Below, in pieces: positions 37,158-48,106 of a stretch of 64,000 nucleotides of DNA. The stretch comes from Spirogloea muscicola. Taxonomy: Eukaryota; Streptophyta; Zygnematophyceae; Spirogloeales; Spirogloeaceae. Made by a program: the position numbers and the translations under genes. Under the pieces are notes generated by a model. It was not told the DNA's origin, did no database searches, and worked only from the letters and a program-made list of their open reading frames with translations. The DNA lies in NCBI GenBank assembly GCA_009602725.1, contig WELB01000068.1, positions 440,774 through 504,773 on the forward strand, given 5' to 3'. Positions within the stretch are counted from its first letter, which is position 1, and every line of letters begins with the position of its first letter.

Positions 37158-37590
37158 NNNNNNNNNNNNNNNNNNNNNNNNNNNNNNNNNNNNNNNNNNN
37201 NNNNNNNNNNNNNNNNNNNNNNNNNNNNNNNNNNNNNNNNNNNNNNNNNNNNNNNNNNNNNNNNNNNNNNNNNNNNNNNNNNNNNNNNNNNNNNNNNNNN
37301 NNNNNNNNNNNNNNNNNNNNNNNNNNNNNNNNNNNNNNNNNNNNNNNNNNNNNNNNNNNNNNNNNNNNNNNNNNNNNNNNNNNNNNNNNNNNNNNNNNNN
37401 NNNNNNNNNNNNNNNNNNNNNNNNNNNNNNNNNNNNNNNNNNNNNNNNNNNNNNNNNNNNNNNNNNNNNNNNNNNNNNNNNNNNNNNNNNNNNNNNNNNN
37501 NNNNNNNNNNNNNNNNNNNNNNNNNNNNNNNNNNNNNNNNNNNNNNNNNNNNNNNNNNNNNNNNNNNNNNNNNNNNNNNNNNNNNNNNNN
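37158..37590. other. 433-base N gap
   Basis: Unsequenced stretch that separates the 3' part of SRA1 from the 5' end of the next minus-strand gene. Both are incomplete because of it. Confidence 0.98.
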
Positions 37591-40500
37591 CGCCGGCCGC
37601 AGCGCCGCCGGGCCGCCGCCAAGCGCCGCCGCCGGCGGTGGGCTGCCCCACGATTCCCGCTCCTTGCCCAGCACCACGTCTAGATGCAGCAGCCCCCGCC
37701 GCAGCAGCGGCGCCTGTCGCTTGCCGCCACCGCCTCCGCCGGTCTCCGCAATGTACAGCGCCGCTGTTCGATCCGCGGCCTCCACAATTTCCGCCAGAGC
37801 GCCACTGCGCCGCAGCTCGCCCGGCAGGCCGGCGGCCAGCGGCGCGGCCTGCAGACGCCACTGGCGCGACGCCGGCCGGAGGGCGCCGCCGTCCAGCAGC
37901 GCCAGCAGCGCCATGACCGTGCCGACCTCCTTGAGCGCCTGCAGCACGTCGCCCATGACCTCGTAGCTGGCCACGCCGCCCGCCGCCTCCAGCACCTCCA
38001 GGACCGCTGCCGGCCCGAGCTCGGGCGGCGGCAGGCGGGCGGCCTCCGGCAGCAGGGGCAGCAGCTTCGCCACGTGCGGCGCCAGCTCCAGGAGCACCTT
38101 CTGGTCGAGCACGCCGAGGAGCGCCTGGACCACGCCCGCCAAGGCCTGCCCGCCGCCGAGGAGCTCCGCCATCGCCTTGACGTGCTGCGCTCCGATGAAG
38201 CTGCCGTGCAACTCCGCTATGAAGGCGAAAGAGGAGCTGAGGTCGGGGTTGCCGTAAGCGGAAGTTGCTCGGTTGGCTGCCGGCGCCGGGGCCCTGCGGA
38301 CAGGCCGCTGGCAGTGCTTGGGGGTCCTCACGAAGCGCCGCGTCGTGTGGCAGTAGACGAAGTTCGGGAGGAGGTCGGCGGCGACCTCGCTGACGACGTG
38401 CGCGGCCAGGCGCGCTGACAAGGGCGCGCCGTTGATGTCTGCCAGGAGGGCCGCAAAGGGCACGACCGGGAGGAGCCGCGATAGCACCGCATGCGCGTCC
38501 TGGAGCACGCGCAGCTGCTGCGCCACCTCCACGAGCGCACACAGGCTCTGGGCCGCTGCCGACTGCACCAGCAAGGCCAGGTTGTCCGCCACCAGGCAGC
38601 TCGCGCGCTGGCCGAGCAGCGCGCGCAGGTCCACGGTGCGGCCCACGAGCTGCACCGCACGCTGCTGGCTGACCAGCCCCCAGCACTTGTCCAGCACGCC
38701 CAGCCTCTCCCGATTCATGGCCGCGGCGACAAAGTCATCGTCCAGCAAATTGACGGCCACCTGCTCCTTGGCGTGCACAAACATGGCCTCGCTCACGCCC
38801 AGCACTACCTGCGGGCAGCGTGACGGGGCTGTCAGCAACTTCTAGCACGAAGATCAGATCGTCGGAGTGGTTCAGCTTGGTGCAAGGGACGAGGACCTGC
38901 AACAAGAGATACGGTCCTTGGGAAGATGCTGTTAAGAACAGCGTGTGCGGTGACCTGGTCGAAGCAGACGTCCAGCTCAGCCTCGACCTCGTCGTACAGG
39001 AAGCGCTGCTGAAGGACCAGCAGCGCATGGCTGGCCGCGTCGTTGTAGATGCTCAGGGGGACCATTGCCAGCTCTGCGTCGCCGTCCTTGGAGGCGAGAC
39101 AGAGTGGGAGCCCGAGCGCCCAGGGAATTGAGCAGGACGGCGGCGAGCAGTGCCTCGGCTGGCAGTCCATGTGCATCTCCCGGAACCAGAGGAAGGATAC
39201 ATCGGAGATGTCGCAGACGATGGTGTGGGCATGCAGCAGCCGCTCAAACACGGCCAGCTGCCCTGCAAAGTGCTCCAGGTCGTGCACGCCTGCGAGCTGG
39301 TCTGCCTCGGCCGTGCTGAAGGTGCTGCCGCACGCCATCAGCAAGTGCGCGACAGCGTGGCTGATGCCACGCATCTGCACACCACCTCCACCAGCATTGA
39401 TTCAGCTTCTAGCGGGCCCTTGTCAGTGCTAGCAGGCCCACTGGCGCAATAGCATCCGTGCTGCAACTGAAGTCCAAGCTACTTGGCAGGCACGGGTATT
39501 GGTAGAGGCCAGTAGTTACATCCTTGAGATGGCATGGTGCGCTACCTGCCGCTCTTGCTGATTCTCCCCGTCTCCTTCCTCTGCCGCCTTGAGTAGGAGA
39601 GCGGCCGAAGCACACAAGTCCTGCAGCAGTCTGCTTGTGCAGCATTGCCCCCTTTGAGGCATGTCAGGGTGAGTCACTGCTGGAGATTACTTTTGTAGAA
39701 CCTTGATGGAGGCTCGAGATTCCTTGATCAGGCTCCAAGCTCACGCGCTCAGAAGTGAATCGCAGTTGTGCCAGCTGACCTGACCACTTCGGGCCTCTGA
39801 CGGGTTGACTGTTGACTCAGCATGCCGGCAACTTTGTCCTGCAATGACAAGAAGAGCATCTGGCGTGAACCCAGACCTTGAAGGAAGCGCACACGTTGCA
39901 AGCGTTCTTGCAAGCTCACTGCTTGGCAGCTGAAAGTGAGAGTGAGGTGCTGTTGGGGGGCCTGCCTGCAGGAAGTGGCGGATCATGTTTGGCATGGCCA
40001 GGGGCAGAAGCTTGCGGATAGTGAGAGCTTGCGACGAAAGCAGGGCGGCCATGCCCTTGAGCTGCCTTATCACCTCAATCACAACCCCCTTTTCTTTGGA
40101 GTTGAGAGTGCTGCATAGTTCCTGTGCACATTTGACCACGATTGTGATGGTATGACGATAGTAGCAATCTCAGTAGACTACTGCTGCCATCTCAAGCATG
40201 GTCTCTGTTATTCAAGCAATCATTTGTAGATGTCAGAAATTTGGCCAGATACCGGATGAACGCCTGGATCAGATGCGAGGCATGAGTTCTTCCAGGCATG
40301 AAACTGCAGCAGCCGCTCTCGTGCACACTGCATGGCGCTCAGAGCAGCTCCAGCAACCTCCACTGCCTTGGTAGCATCTTCTGGTCCACCCTGCACGGAG
40401 TGGGCTCATGAGCATCAGTTTGATTGCACCAAACGTGGCCATTGGCAGGGCCTTGGACATACAATGAGGTACTCACCAGACTGGTGGCAGCGCCAAGCTC

Positions 40501-43301
40501 CAGACAGCAGACATCGTGCACTTGGACCATGGATGGAAGGTGTTTCACCAAGCCGTAGAGGCTGGCATATGTATAGATGGAGATGGTTAAGGTGAAGATA
40601 AGTGGGGGCATATGACAAGTAATCGGGATGTCATCAGATACATCATGCTAGGCAGATATCAAGGGCCAGGTGAGTGGATATGGAGGACCGGCCAGCTGAG
40701 CAGGTGTGGGGCTGGGAATCTGCTGCCGAAGAAATGGACACAGCTCCGCAAGCATTTTCGCCACCTGCAGGTGACTATCGCAGTATCCTGCCACCACAGG
40801 CTCAATCTGCACAGGTTGCCTTGCCTGAAGTTAGAGCCAAGCATGGCAGACTTCGACCAGCTGTCGCAGTATCCTGCACCACAGGTGCAATCTGCGCAGG
40901 TTGCCTTCAGGACACAGCCTATCAAGGGAGCTACATGGCAGACTGAAGCCACGGCTTATGTGGAATAAGGTGGAAGGTCACCTGTGCGCGCTGGATGCAG
41001 CGCTCCATTGCAAAGGTTGCATCTGTTGATGCGCTGCCTTGAGCTAGGAAGTAGAGGGCTGGTATTGCCCGCAGCGCTGTCAGCCTTTCCCTGCCCTCCC
41101 CATTCTCTGGCTCTTCCGCCACTTTCAGGGCGAGTAGGAGCATCTCCTCTACCAGATTGTCCATGCTGCACGTGGACCATACATGGTGGCCCCCCAGTGT
41201 CAAGCTTGAGACGGTCGATGCTGCAACATTATAGGGACAGAAGACTACACCGTCAACATCAAGAGTGTCTAAAGTTGGTGGCAATGAGAAGCAATTGTGA
41301 TCAACCCACTTGGAACTTCTCGCCAATTGTCCTTGCAGAGCAAAGATGAAGCTCCAGCGGTGCACCTGAAATGCCTGCAATACCCATTGTGCTTGCTTGT
41401 CGGAGATTGACTGGCGGCCCTATGCCAGAGTCTTGAGTATTGGGTGCCAGCAACATCTATCTTACATCAGGTGCACTCAAAGGAAGGAAAGAGGGCCACT
41501 TGCCGTTAGTGCTTCCGCCTTCGCTTGAACGCCCGCTTCAGTCTTGCGCCCCTGATTCAAGCAATGTAGAGCCCTGGTCCTCCACCGATAAGAGATGTCA
41601 GACAAAAGCAGTGGCAATATGCACTCCCCAGATTTTCTCACCAACTATCAGCTCCATACTTGCTATCATCACACTTGCTTGCATGGTACGTACCAGCGGT
41701 ACCACTGAAGATCCTGGGCCAGGGAGGACTTTGCATTCTTGAGGTTGTCCAGCACTACGAGGGCGTCCACCAGCCTTACAGAGCTCCTGCGTTACGCAAT
41801 TGTCAATGTGACCATGAAGGGGGAGCTTGCAGGAGATTACTCTGCGGCATTGTGATCCTCAAGAAGCAGGGGCTCTTTATGTGTTCCTCAAAAGCTGCTA
41901 AGAGATGCTCGCAATACAAGATCCTTGATGACTGCCCCAGCAACTCTGCCTCTACTTGAAAGCCCAGATTGCAGAGTGGCATTCCAGAATGACAACCAGT
42001 AGTGGATGGTACAGACCACAGGATGGCTGGGTATGTGCTCCGGGAATGCACGGGCTTTGCCTGAGTGTCCTCCACCATGCACGCAGTGAACTGCAACTAC
42101 TGGGCAGGGAAGCCTTTGGGTCAGGTAAATGGCCACATATCGCATGCTCAGGTCGTCGGGCTTATGGGCTTATGGGCTTATGGGCCGCTGTGTCAATGGT
42201 GTTCCTCGTCAAATCTACCAGCCAAGTCAACAGTCTGGCAGCCAAGTCAGCAGGGGCAGGGCATCGCTTGCAGTGGCACGCGTGCACCTTGCTTGTCACA
42301 GTTGCTTGCCACTGGTGGATCGTCTGCAGGTGATCCATCTGAGTGTCCAGCACTTGGAAGACGTCCCACGCTGACTGCGCCGTCTCCTCGGGGCCAATGT
42401 CCGACAACTGCAGACTCGCCCGAAAGCAGCTGCTTCAGAAGGCCGCTTGCCAAGAGGCTCCAAGTGCAAACCTTCGGAGGGCGTGCACGTGACGACTGCT
42501 CCTCACTTATCAGCGGGGCAGCGGCAAAGAGCAGGCTGCCTGGCAGCGTGGGGCAGTCGGAGGCTGCGGCAAGCCAACTGGCCCGCTGCTGTGCCAACCT
42601 GCGGGGGCAGGGCTCGGGAGCAGCACCGGTGAGCGTACAGCTTCGCCTGCATCGCGCGAGCTTCACCAAGAAGATGCTCCTGCAAGCCACGCGGAGCGCC
42701 AAGTGCGACGTGATGCTGGCATCCACGACTCGCGCGGTCAAAGATCGTGGCTGTGTAATCTGCGATGGCTTGGAGAGACACAGCCGCACAGGTGGCTACG
42801 AGCAGCCACTCCAGCGAGGGCCGAGACGGGCGAGGGCCGAGTCGGCTGCCCCACCAAATTGGCGACGTTTGGGAGCTCATCGCCGTCCCCCAGCTCCGGC
42901 CCCGCCGGCCCACTCCCGACACCTGCGGCGCGCGGAGCACAGGGAGGTCGAGGCAGAGGCAGCAATTAAGCAGAGGAGCAGCACGGCCTGGGGCGCGAGG
43001 GCCAACAATGCGGGCGCTCGTTTTGGGGGGGGAGGGGGAGGGCCTGACGCGAGCTCACCGAGGTCGTCGGCGGGGAAGAAGATGGTGGACGCCAGGCCCT
43101 GCAGCTTGGGCTGCGTCTCCTGGCGGCGCCGCGAGCCCAGCACGCCGGTGAGGGGCAGAGGGCACCGGCAGGATTGGGGTTTCGGAATCAGGGTTTCAGG
43201 GGTTCAGGGTTTGGGGGAGGCGGCGGAGGCAGGCGCACCGGGGGCAGCTTGGCGGCGACGGACGCCGCGAGGTCCTCCGCCGCCGCGCAGGAGGCCGCCA
43301 T
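37591..43301 (-). CDS. SRA1: SRA1/PIR121/CYFIP subunit of the SCAR/WAVE complex, 3' end in gap
   Basis: The scaffold subunit that binds Rac/Rop GTPases and releases SCAR/WAVE to activate Arp2/3. Supported exons: 43301-43239, 43119-43059, 42759-42599, 42407-42288, 41786-41703, 41165-40982, about 40600-40500, 40390-40253, 40121-39966, 39838-39785, 39620-39546, 39374-38955 and 38808-37591. They line up in order with the plant protein: AKLYAHRCCSRALP, VLDTQMDHLQTIHQWQ, LVVLDNLKNAKSSL, LTALRAIPALYFLA, FLWFREMHMD, SIYNDAASHALLVLQQRFLY with DEVEAELDVCFDQ, LVGRTVDLRALLGQR and LPNFVYCHTTRRFVRTP. About 120 C-terminal residues should lie in the N gap. Two junctions (41703 to 41165, 40982 to 40600) are not resolved, possibly through a missed exon or an indel. 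The intron after 39966 uses a GC donor. Start 43301 is 127 bases from the divergent KCR start. Confidence 0.9.
40778..40907. repeat. Tandem duplication in an SRA1 intron
   Basis: Bases 40778-40822 and 40864-40907 share TCGCAGTATCCTGC...CACAGG...CAATCTGC.CAGGTTGCCTT with only a few differences; the unit is 86 bases. It lies in the intron between the exons ending at 40982 and beginning near 40600. Confidence 0.75.
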
Positions 43302-43428
43302 GGCGGGCGGGCGCGCAAGCCCCGGCCTGGCTTTTGGGGTCTCGTGGGACCCCTAGGATTCGAACCCCCGACCGCCTTGAGCCCCAGACCCCAACCCTCG
43401 TCTACAGCCGCTCAGGCGCCTGTCCGCC
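43302..43428. promoter_or_regulatory. Short bidirectional promoter region, SRA1/KCR
   Basis: Only 127 bases separate the start codons of SRA1 (minus) and KCR (plus). Both promoters and leaders must share this interval or overlap the genes. It contains a perfect pol III B-box match on the minus strand (43356-43366) and a pair of GGGGTCT/AGACCCC arms (about 43336-43342 and 43386-43392). Confidence 0.45.
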
Positions 43429-44911
43429 ATGGCGGCGGCGCTGCTGCCGCAATGGCTGCCGCTGCTGGCGGAGCCGCCGCAGGCCCAGGCCGCCCATGGC
43501 GGCCCCGGCGCAGGCTCCGCCTCCTGCCCGGCCCCCAGCGCGCTGCGGCTGCTGNGGCGCTGGCCGCCGTGGGGTTCCTGGCGCTGCTGCGCCTCGCCTC
43601 CCGCGCCCTGCGCGCCCTCTGGGTGCTGCTGCTGCGCCCCGGCCGCGACCCCAAAGCCTACGGCAAGTGGGCGGTCGTGACGGGCGCCACCGACGGCATC
43701 GGCCGCGGGTTCGCCCGCGAGCTCGCGCGCCGCGGCATGGCCGTCGTGCTCGTCAGCCGCTCCCAGGACCGCCTGGACGCCGTCGCCAGCGAGCTGAGCT
43801 CCAAGTACGGCACCGAGACTCGCACGGTGGCCGTGGACCTGGCGGCGGCGGACGTCGAGGCCCAGCTGGCCGTCGTCGGTAACGCGCTGGCGGGCCTCGA
43901 GGTGGGCGTGCTCGTCAACAACGTGGGGCTGAGCTACCCGCACGCCCAGTACTTCCACGAGCTCTCGCCCGAGCTCATCACCGCCCTCATCCGCGTCAAC
44001 GTGGAGGTCACGACGCGCCTGACGCACCTGGTGCTCACCGCCATGCTCAAGCGCCGCCGCGGCGCCATCGTCAACATCGGCTCCGGCGCCGCGTCGGTGC
44101 TCCCCTCCGACCCGCTCTACGCCGTCTACGCCGGCACCAAGGGGTCAGGCCCCGCCCTCTGCCACGTTGCCTATCACTCATCCAGCTTGCATTAAGCTTC
44201 TCGCCAGCCGAAGACTGCACCAGACCTGTTAGCATCTTGCCAGACGGCCAAGCGTTGCTGTGGTCAAGGAAGGCATGGCAAGTCAATGAGACGTGCAGGT
44301 TGAGAGCTCCCTTAGTCACCTGCGAGTGCGGACCTTGCGGCTCCTGATTCTGCAATCAGGACTGTGGGCTCTGCAGTTACATCGACCAGTTCTCCCGCAC
44401 TCTGTACGTAGAATACAAGCACAACGGCATTGACGTGCAGTGCCAGGTAAGTGCCTTGCTTGGCCGTTTGACTCTCTCCCGTGTATGCTCTTTGCCATCT
44501 GGTCGTCAGGCATGTACTACTCCGAGAGGCTTTACCGGACCCTTGTTCAGGAAGCTTTGAATTATCATCACCTGATGACCACTGGCTTTACCCACATGCT
44601 CCTTGTGCTGAAGCTTTCTCTAGCATTTTGCTGATCGATAGGCTGCAATGCAGGCACCGCTGTTTGTTGCAACCAAGCTCTCAAAGATCCGGCAGGCCTC
44701 TGTGACATGCCCGTCAGCAGATGCCTATGCCCGTGCGGGCGTCAGGCTGATTGGTTACGAGCCGCGATGCACTCCATACTGGGCACATTCGCTGATGTGG
44801 GCTCTGATTGCTGCGCTGCCGGAGCCTGTAGTGGACACACTGCGGCTGCGGCAGAGCAGCGCAATCAGGAGGCGGGCGCTGGCCAAGGAGGCCACAAAGA
44901 AGCAGATGTAA
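43429..44911 (+). CDS. KCR: Very-long-chain 3-oxoacyl-CoA reductase (beta-ketoacyl reductase)
   Basis: ER short-chain dehydrogenase that reduces 3-ketoacyl-CoA, second step of very-long-chain fatty acid elongation. Exons 43429-44143, 44377-44446, 44654-44911. A single N at 43555 breaks the frame near residue 42; downstream the frame is continuous from LAAVGFLALLRLASRALRAL, the N-terminal membrane anchor. Family motifs: YGKWAVVTGATDGIG (NADPH loop), NNVGLSYPHAQYFHE, NIGSGAAS (catalytic Ser), YAVYAGTKGYIDQFSR (Tyr and Lys of YxxxK), HNGIDVQCQAPLFVATK and GYEPRCTPYWAHSLMW. The protein ends KKQM, a dilysine (KKXX) ER-retrieval signal. All of this agrees with plant KCR1. The N-terminal sequence before the N should not be trusted. 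Confidence 0.94.
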
Positions 44912-46189
44912 CGAGGGGCCTGCGGGTGCAAGAGAAGGTGGCGGCCAGATTGGCGGAGGTTGGGTGCTGCCTGTCGATGGTGCAGTGGCCAAGGCCGCAG
45001 CCGCTCTAGGTGCCCAAATGGCCTTTGGCAGCTGCAGCAGCGCGGTGGGATGCTGCACCTTGGCAGGCAGGGCGTTTGGCACACTTTTGCTGTTTATTTA
45101 AGAAAATCAACTACGCCAACGCCAAGCCTGCACATTTGTTTTCCGCGCCTCCCAATACAGCAGGATCACCTGGGCACTCCTGTGCGGGGATCATGACATC
45201 TCGCACCTTGCGACCCATATTGGGAGTGCTCATCTAGCTCCATTTGGCTTTACCTCGGGCACCTGAGTAAGCCCTACTGCCGCTTGTCCCTTGCCCATTT
45301 ATCCTGCCTACACTCTCTGCAACGGCCATTGCCACTCACATTTTGTACGTACTTGGAGGGATTCGTTGAGGGCTTGCTCCCCTCCCTTCCGTGTCACAGT
45401 TGCTGCTCTGTGGCCTGGTCCTTGCCTTCTCGTTTGCAGAAGGAGGTGCTTGAGGCACTTCTTTTGCTCGTTCCTCTGGCACGAGTCCAGCCACTCAATA
45501 TCCCCATAGTATAATTCACCGCTTGCTTCTACTCTACCTATATTCCGAGAGAACCTTGGAGTCTTTTTAGCCATTTCGATATGCACAATAACATTTGTCT
45601 GATTATTTGAATGGTACCTCCTCTTCCTTTCAATGTAATACTTCTCTAAGTCGTTTCGTAATACGCCTTATTTGGCCTTAACTACGTCTGCCTTGTACTT
45701 CTACTTGCAACCTACACCAATTGTGAAGTGGGATGCACCGAAATTCACAGGAGTGGCCAGCTTCATCTGCCCGTTCAATGGGGGCACTCTTGTGCTCCAC
45801 TGTGTGGTGTTTTCCCCCTGCTTGCTGCCGCCTTGGTGTTCGAGCTTGTTGATGCGTGGCGCAGCCCACCAAATGAAGAAGAAGCTCTTGGAAGGGGGCA
45901 ATAGCTGAGAAAGGCTAGCCCGAAGAACGAACAAGGTCCTATGGAGTCAGAAAGTGAAAGGCACCATCAATGCAAACGATTTGTGAGCATGGCCCCTCAA
46001 TAAGCCCTGGTCAGCAGCCGCAAGGTGGTAAAGGTAGAAGCTGGAAAGGAGTCGGCCCGCTTATACACCTGAGGCAGCAGCCAGGGCACGGCCAGCATGC
46101 AGATGCAAAGCATAAGCCAGGGAACACTGCAGGCAGATTGGAAGTTGCATGCTGTACACAAGGGCCAGAGAGCATGAGAGGGAGGAGGC

Positions 46190-47870
46190 GGTGACTGTGA
46201 GAGGCCAGCCCTGTGTGAGAGAAGCTCGTCCAGGAAAAGATGGTATCTTTCAAAGGGAGGATGTGGATGGAAAGGCCAGCCCATATTGGATGAACAATTT
46301 CAAGGGAGGAACCTCAGCATGAAAGCGCAAATCTCTCGGCTGGAAGTGGCTTCTATGGCTGGATACCTTTCGACTCTTTGGACCTTGTCCCATTTTTCGG
46401 GCTGGCCTTTCCAGTCAGTAATCGCTGCTAAGCAGCCTCAGGTCAGAGAAGCTTGGCTCCTGGAAACGGGCAAAAGCGATTGGGCTGCCAAAGAAGAAGT
46501 GGCACTCGCAATGGGGTCAAGGGCTGCGAAAGAATTGACAATGGTTCGGAGGGGCCGTGAAAGAAGAATGGGTTGAAAGGCGAGCTTTTAGCAGCTACAA
46601 AAGAAAGAAGTGGCACTTTTAATGGGGGCAAGGGCTGTGATAAGCCAGCCCAAAAAGAATCGACAAGGGTTCGGAGGGGCCGACAAGCGTGTAGCAGCTA
46701 CAAAGAAGTGCTCGCCCATGGAGACGAAGGGCTGGCAAGGCCAGCCCAAAAACAATGGACAATGTCTGAAGCCGAAAAGAGAGAGAAGGCGCGCGGGGCG
46801 CATGAATTGAAAGGGAGGCCAATTCAAGCCAATAAATTGTTCAGGCAGAGTCGAGTGCAGACTAAACAATGCTACAAAGAAGAAGAAAGGGCTCGCCCAT
46901 AGAGAAGAGGGGCTGGCAAAGCCAGCCTAAAACGAATGGACAATGTCCAAAGCCAAAGAAAGAGATGCCGAAGAAGGACTACACTACCAAACACAACAAC
47001 ACACTAGGGAAGCTCAACACCCACGAGTGAGCAACAGCAGGTCAGAATAGAAGAAGAAGTGGCACTCCCAATGGGGGTCCAGAATAGCTCGATGCGGGGA
47101 AGGAGGCGCGAGAAGAAAAGGACTACACTACCAAACAATACAACACACTGGGGAAGCTTAGTACCCGCGAGTGAGCAACATCAGGTCAGAGTAGCTCGCT
47201 GCGGGGAAGAAGGCACTCCGCCGAGACCGCCGCTACAGAGCGGCCTGAAGATGTCATGTCAGCACAGGGGCCTGAAGATGCTATGCCAGAACAGGGGCAG
47301 GATGGATCACTCTGAAGAAGTGGCACTCCCAATGGGGGCAAGGGCTGCGAAAAGCCAGCCCAAAAAGAATTCACAAAGGTGCAGAGGGGCCTAAGAGCGG
47401 TGAGCAGCTACAAAGGGGCCTGAGGATGCAATGGTAAAACAGGGGGAGGATGGATCACTCAATAAGTACGAGTGAGGAGCCTCAGATCCGACAGACTAGC
47501 TGCCGGGAAGCTATCACCCTGACGAAAGCCAGAGCCCGCAGCGAGAGCACGGCCAGCTCGCAGATGTAGTTTACCATTGCATCCTCAGGCCCCTTTGTAG
47601 CTGCTCACCGCTCTTAGGCCCCTCTGAACCTTTGTGCATTCTTTTTGGGCTGGCTTTTCGCAGCCCTTGCCCCCTATTGGGAGTGCCACTTCTTTCCTGT
47701 AGTTATGAGTGAGGAGCCTCAGATTCGACAGACTAGCTGCCAGGAAACTATTTGGGCTGTGAAAGGGCAGCCCAACAGTCGAAGCGGCGCTTGCCGAAAA
47801 GGCGTGAGCTCTGACAGTGGAGGGGGCGATGGCTGTGATTGGCCAGGCTACGGCAATCGAAGGGAAACCG
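46190..47870. repeat. Array of hairpin-core repeats
   Basis: At least eight copies in both orientations. The typical order on the plus strand is GAAGTGGCACTCCCAATGGG, then GGCAAGGGCTG, a short spacer, CCAGCCCAAAA, AGAAT.GACAA.G.T, and AGGGGCC. Clear copies start near 46494, 46605, 46707, 46879, 47050 and 47317 (plus), and near 47694 (minus strand). The core often folds perfectly, for example GGGCTGGC-AAG-GCCAGCCC near 46729. Further blocks (GAGTGAGGAGCCTCAGAT.C, GACAGACTAGCTGCC) recur at 47471 and 47708. Confidence 0.75.
47317..47695. repeat. Large inverted repeat (foldback), about 122-126-bp arms
   Basis: 47317-47438 and 47570-47695 are nearly exact reverse complements (for example AGCGGTGAGCAGCTACAAAG against CTTTGTAGCTGCTCACCGCT), separated by about 130 bases. 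Just outside the left arm and just inside it, ACAGGGGCAGGATGGATCAC (47291) and a one-base variant (47439) form a direct repeat. Confidence 0.85.
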
Positions 47871-48106
47871 AAATGCAAAGGGGCGACAGGACAGGAAGGC
47901 GCCCCCGGGGGGGGCCGCGCCGACCGTACTGGAGAGCCGCGCCACGTGCCACCCGCCGGGCGGCGCCGATGGATCTGCATCGAGCGGCGGCGGAGCCGGC
48001 TGCGTGGCTGGCCCTGCGCCCCAGGATGCGCCCAGATGCCCGACGCCTGGCCCGGAGCCCCGCGCCCGGGCCCGCCCACCCGGCTTCCCGCGCCCCGCCG
48101 CCGCCN

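Larger units (their letters stand above)
44912..48106. other. Repeat-rich spacer between KCR and HY5
   Basis: About 3.2 kb without a supported gene. 44912-46180 is AT-mixed with nothing recognised; 46190-47870 is the densest cluster of the hairpin-core repeat, including a foldback; 47870-48106 is GC-rich 5' sequence of the HY5 gene, ending at an N. Confidence 0.6.

Noticed and set aside
38815-38900. An exon-like string in SRA1 (LVPCTKLNHSDDLIFVLEVA on the minus strand).
   Set aside because: Family alignment continues directly from CFDQ (38955) to VVLGVSEAMF (38808); this lies in the intron.
42065-43882. A 605-codon plus-strand frame.
   Set aside because: It is antisense to several confirmed SRA1 exons and then runs through the KCR start in the wrong frame across an N.
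46443-47394. Frames of 60-111 codons in the repeat cluster.
   Set aside because: They are translations of the repeated units in both orientations and vary in frame from copy to copy.
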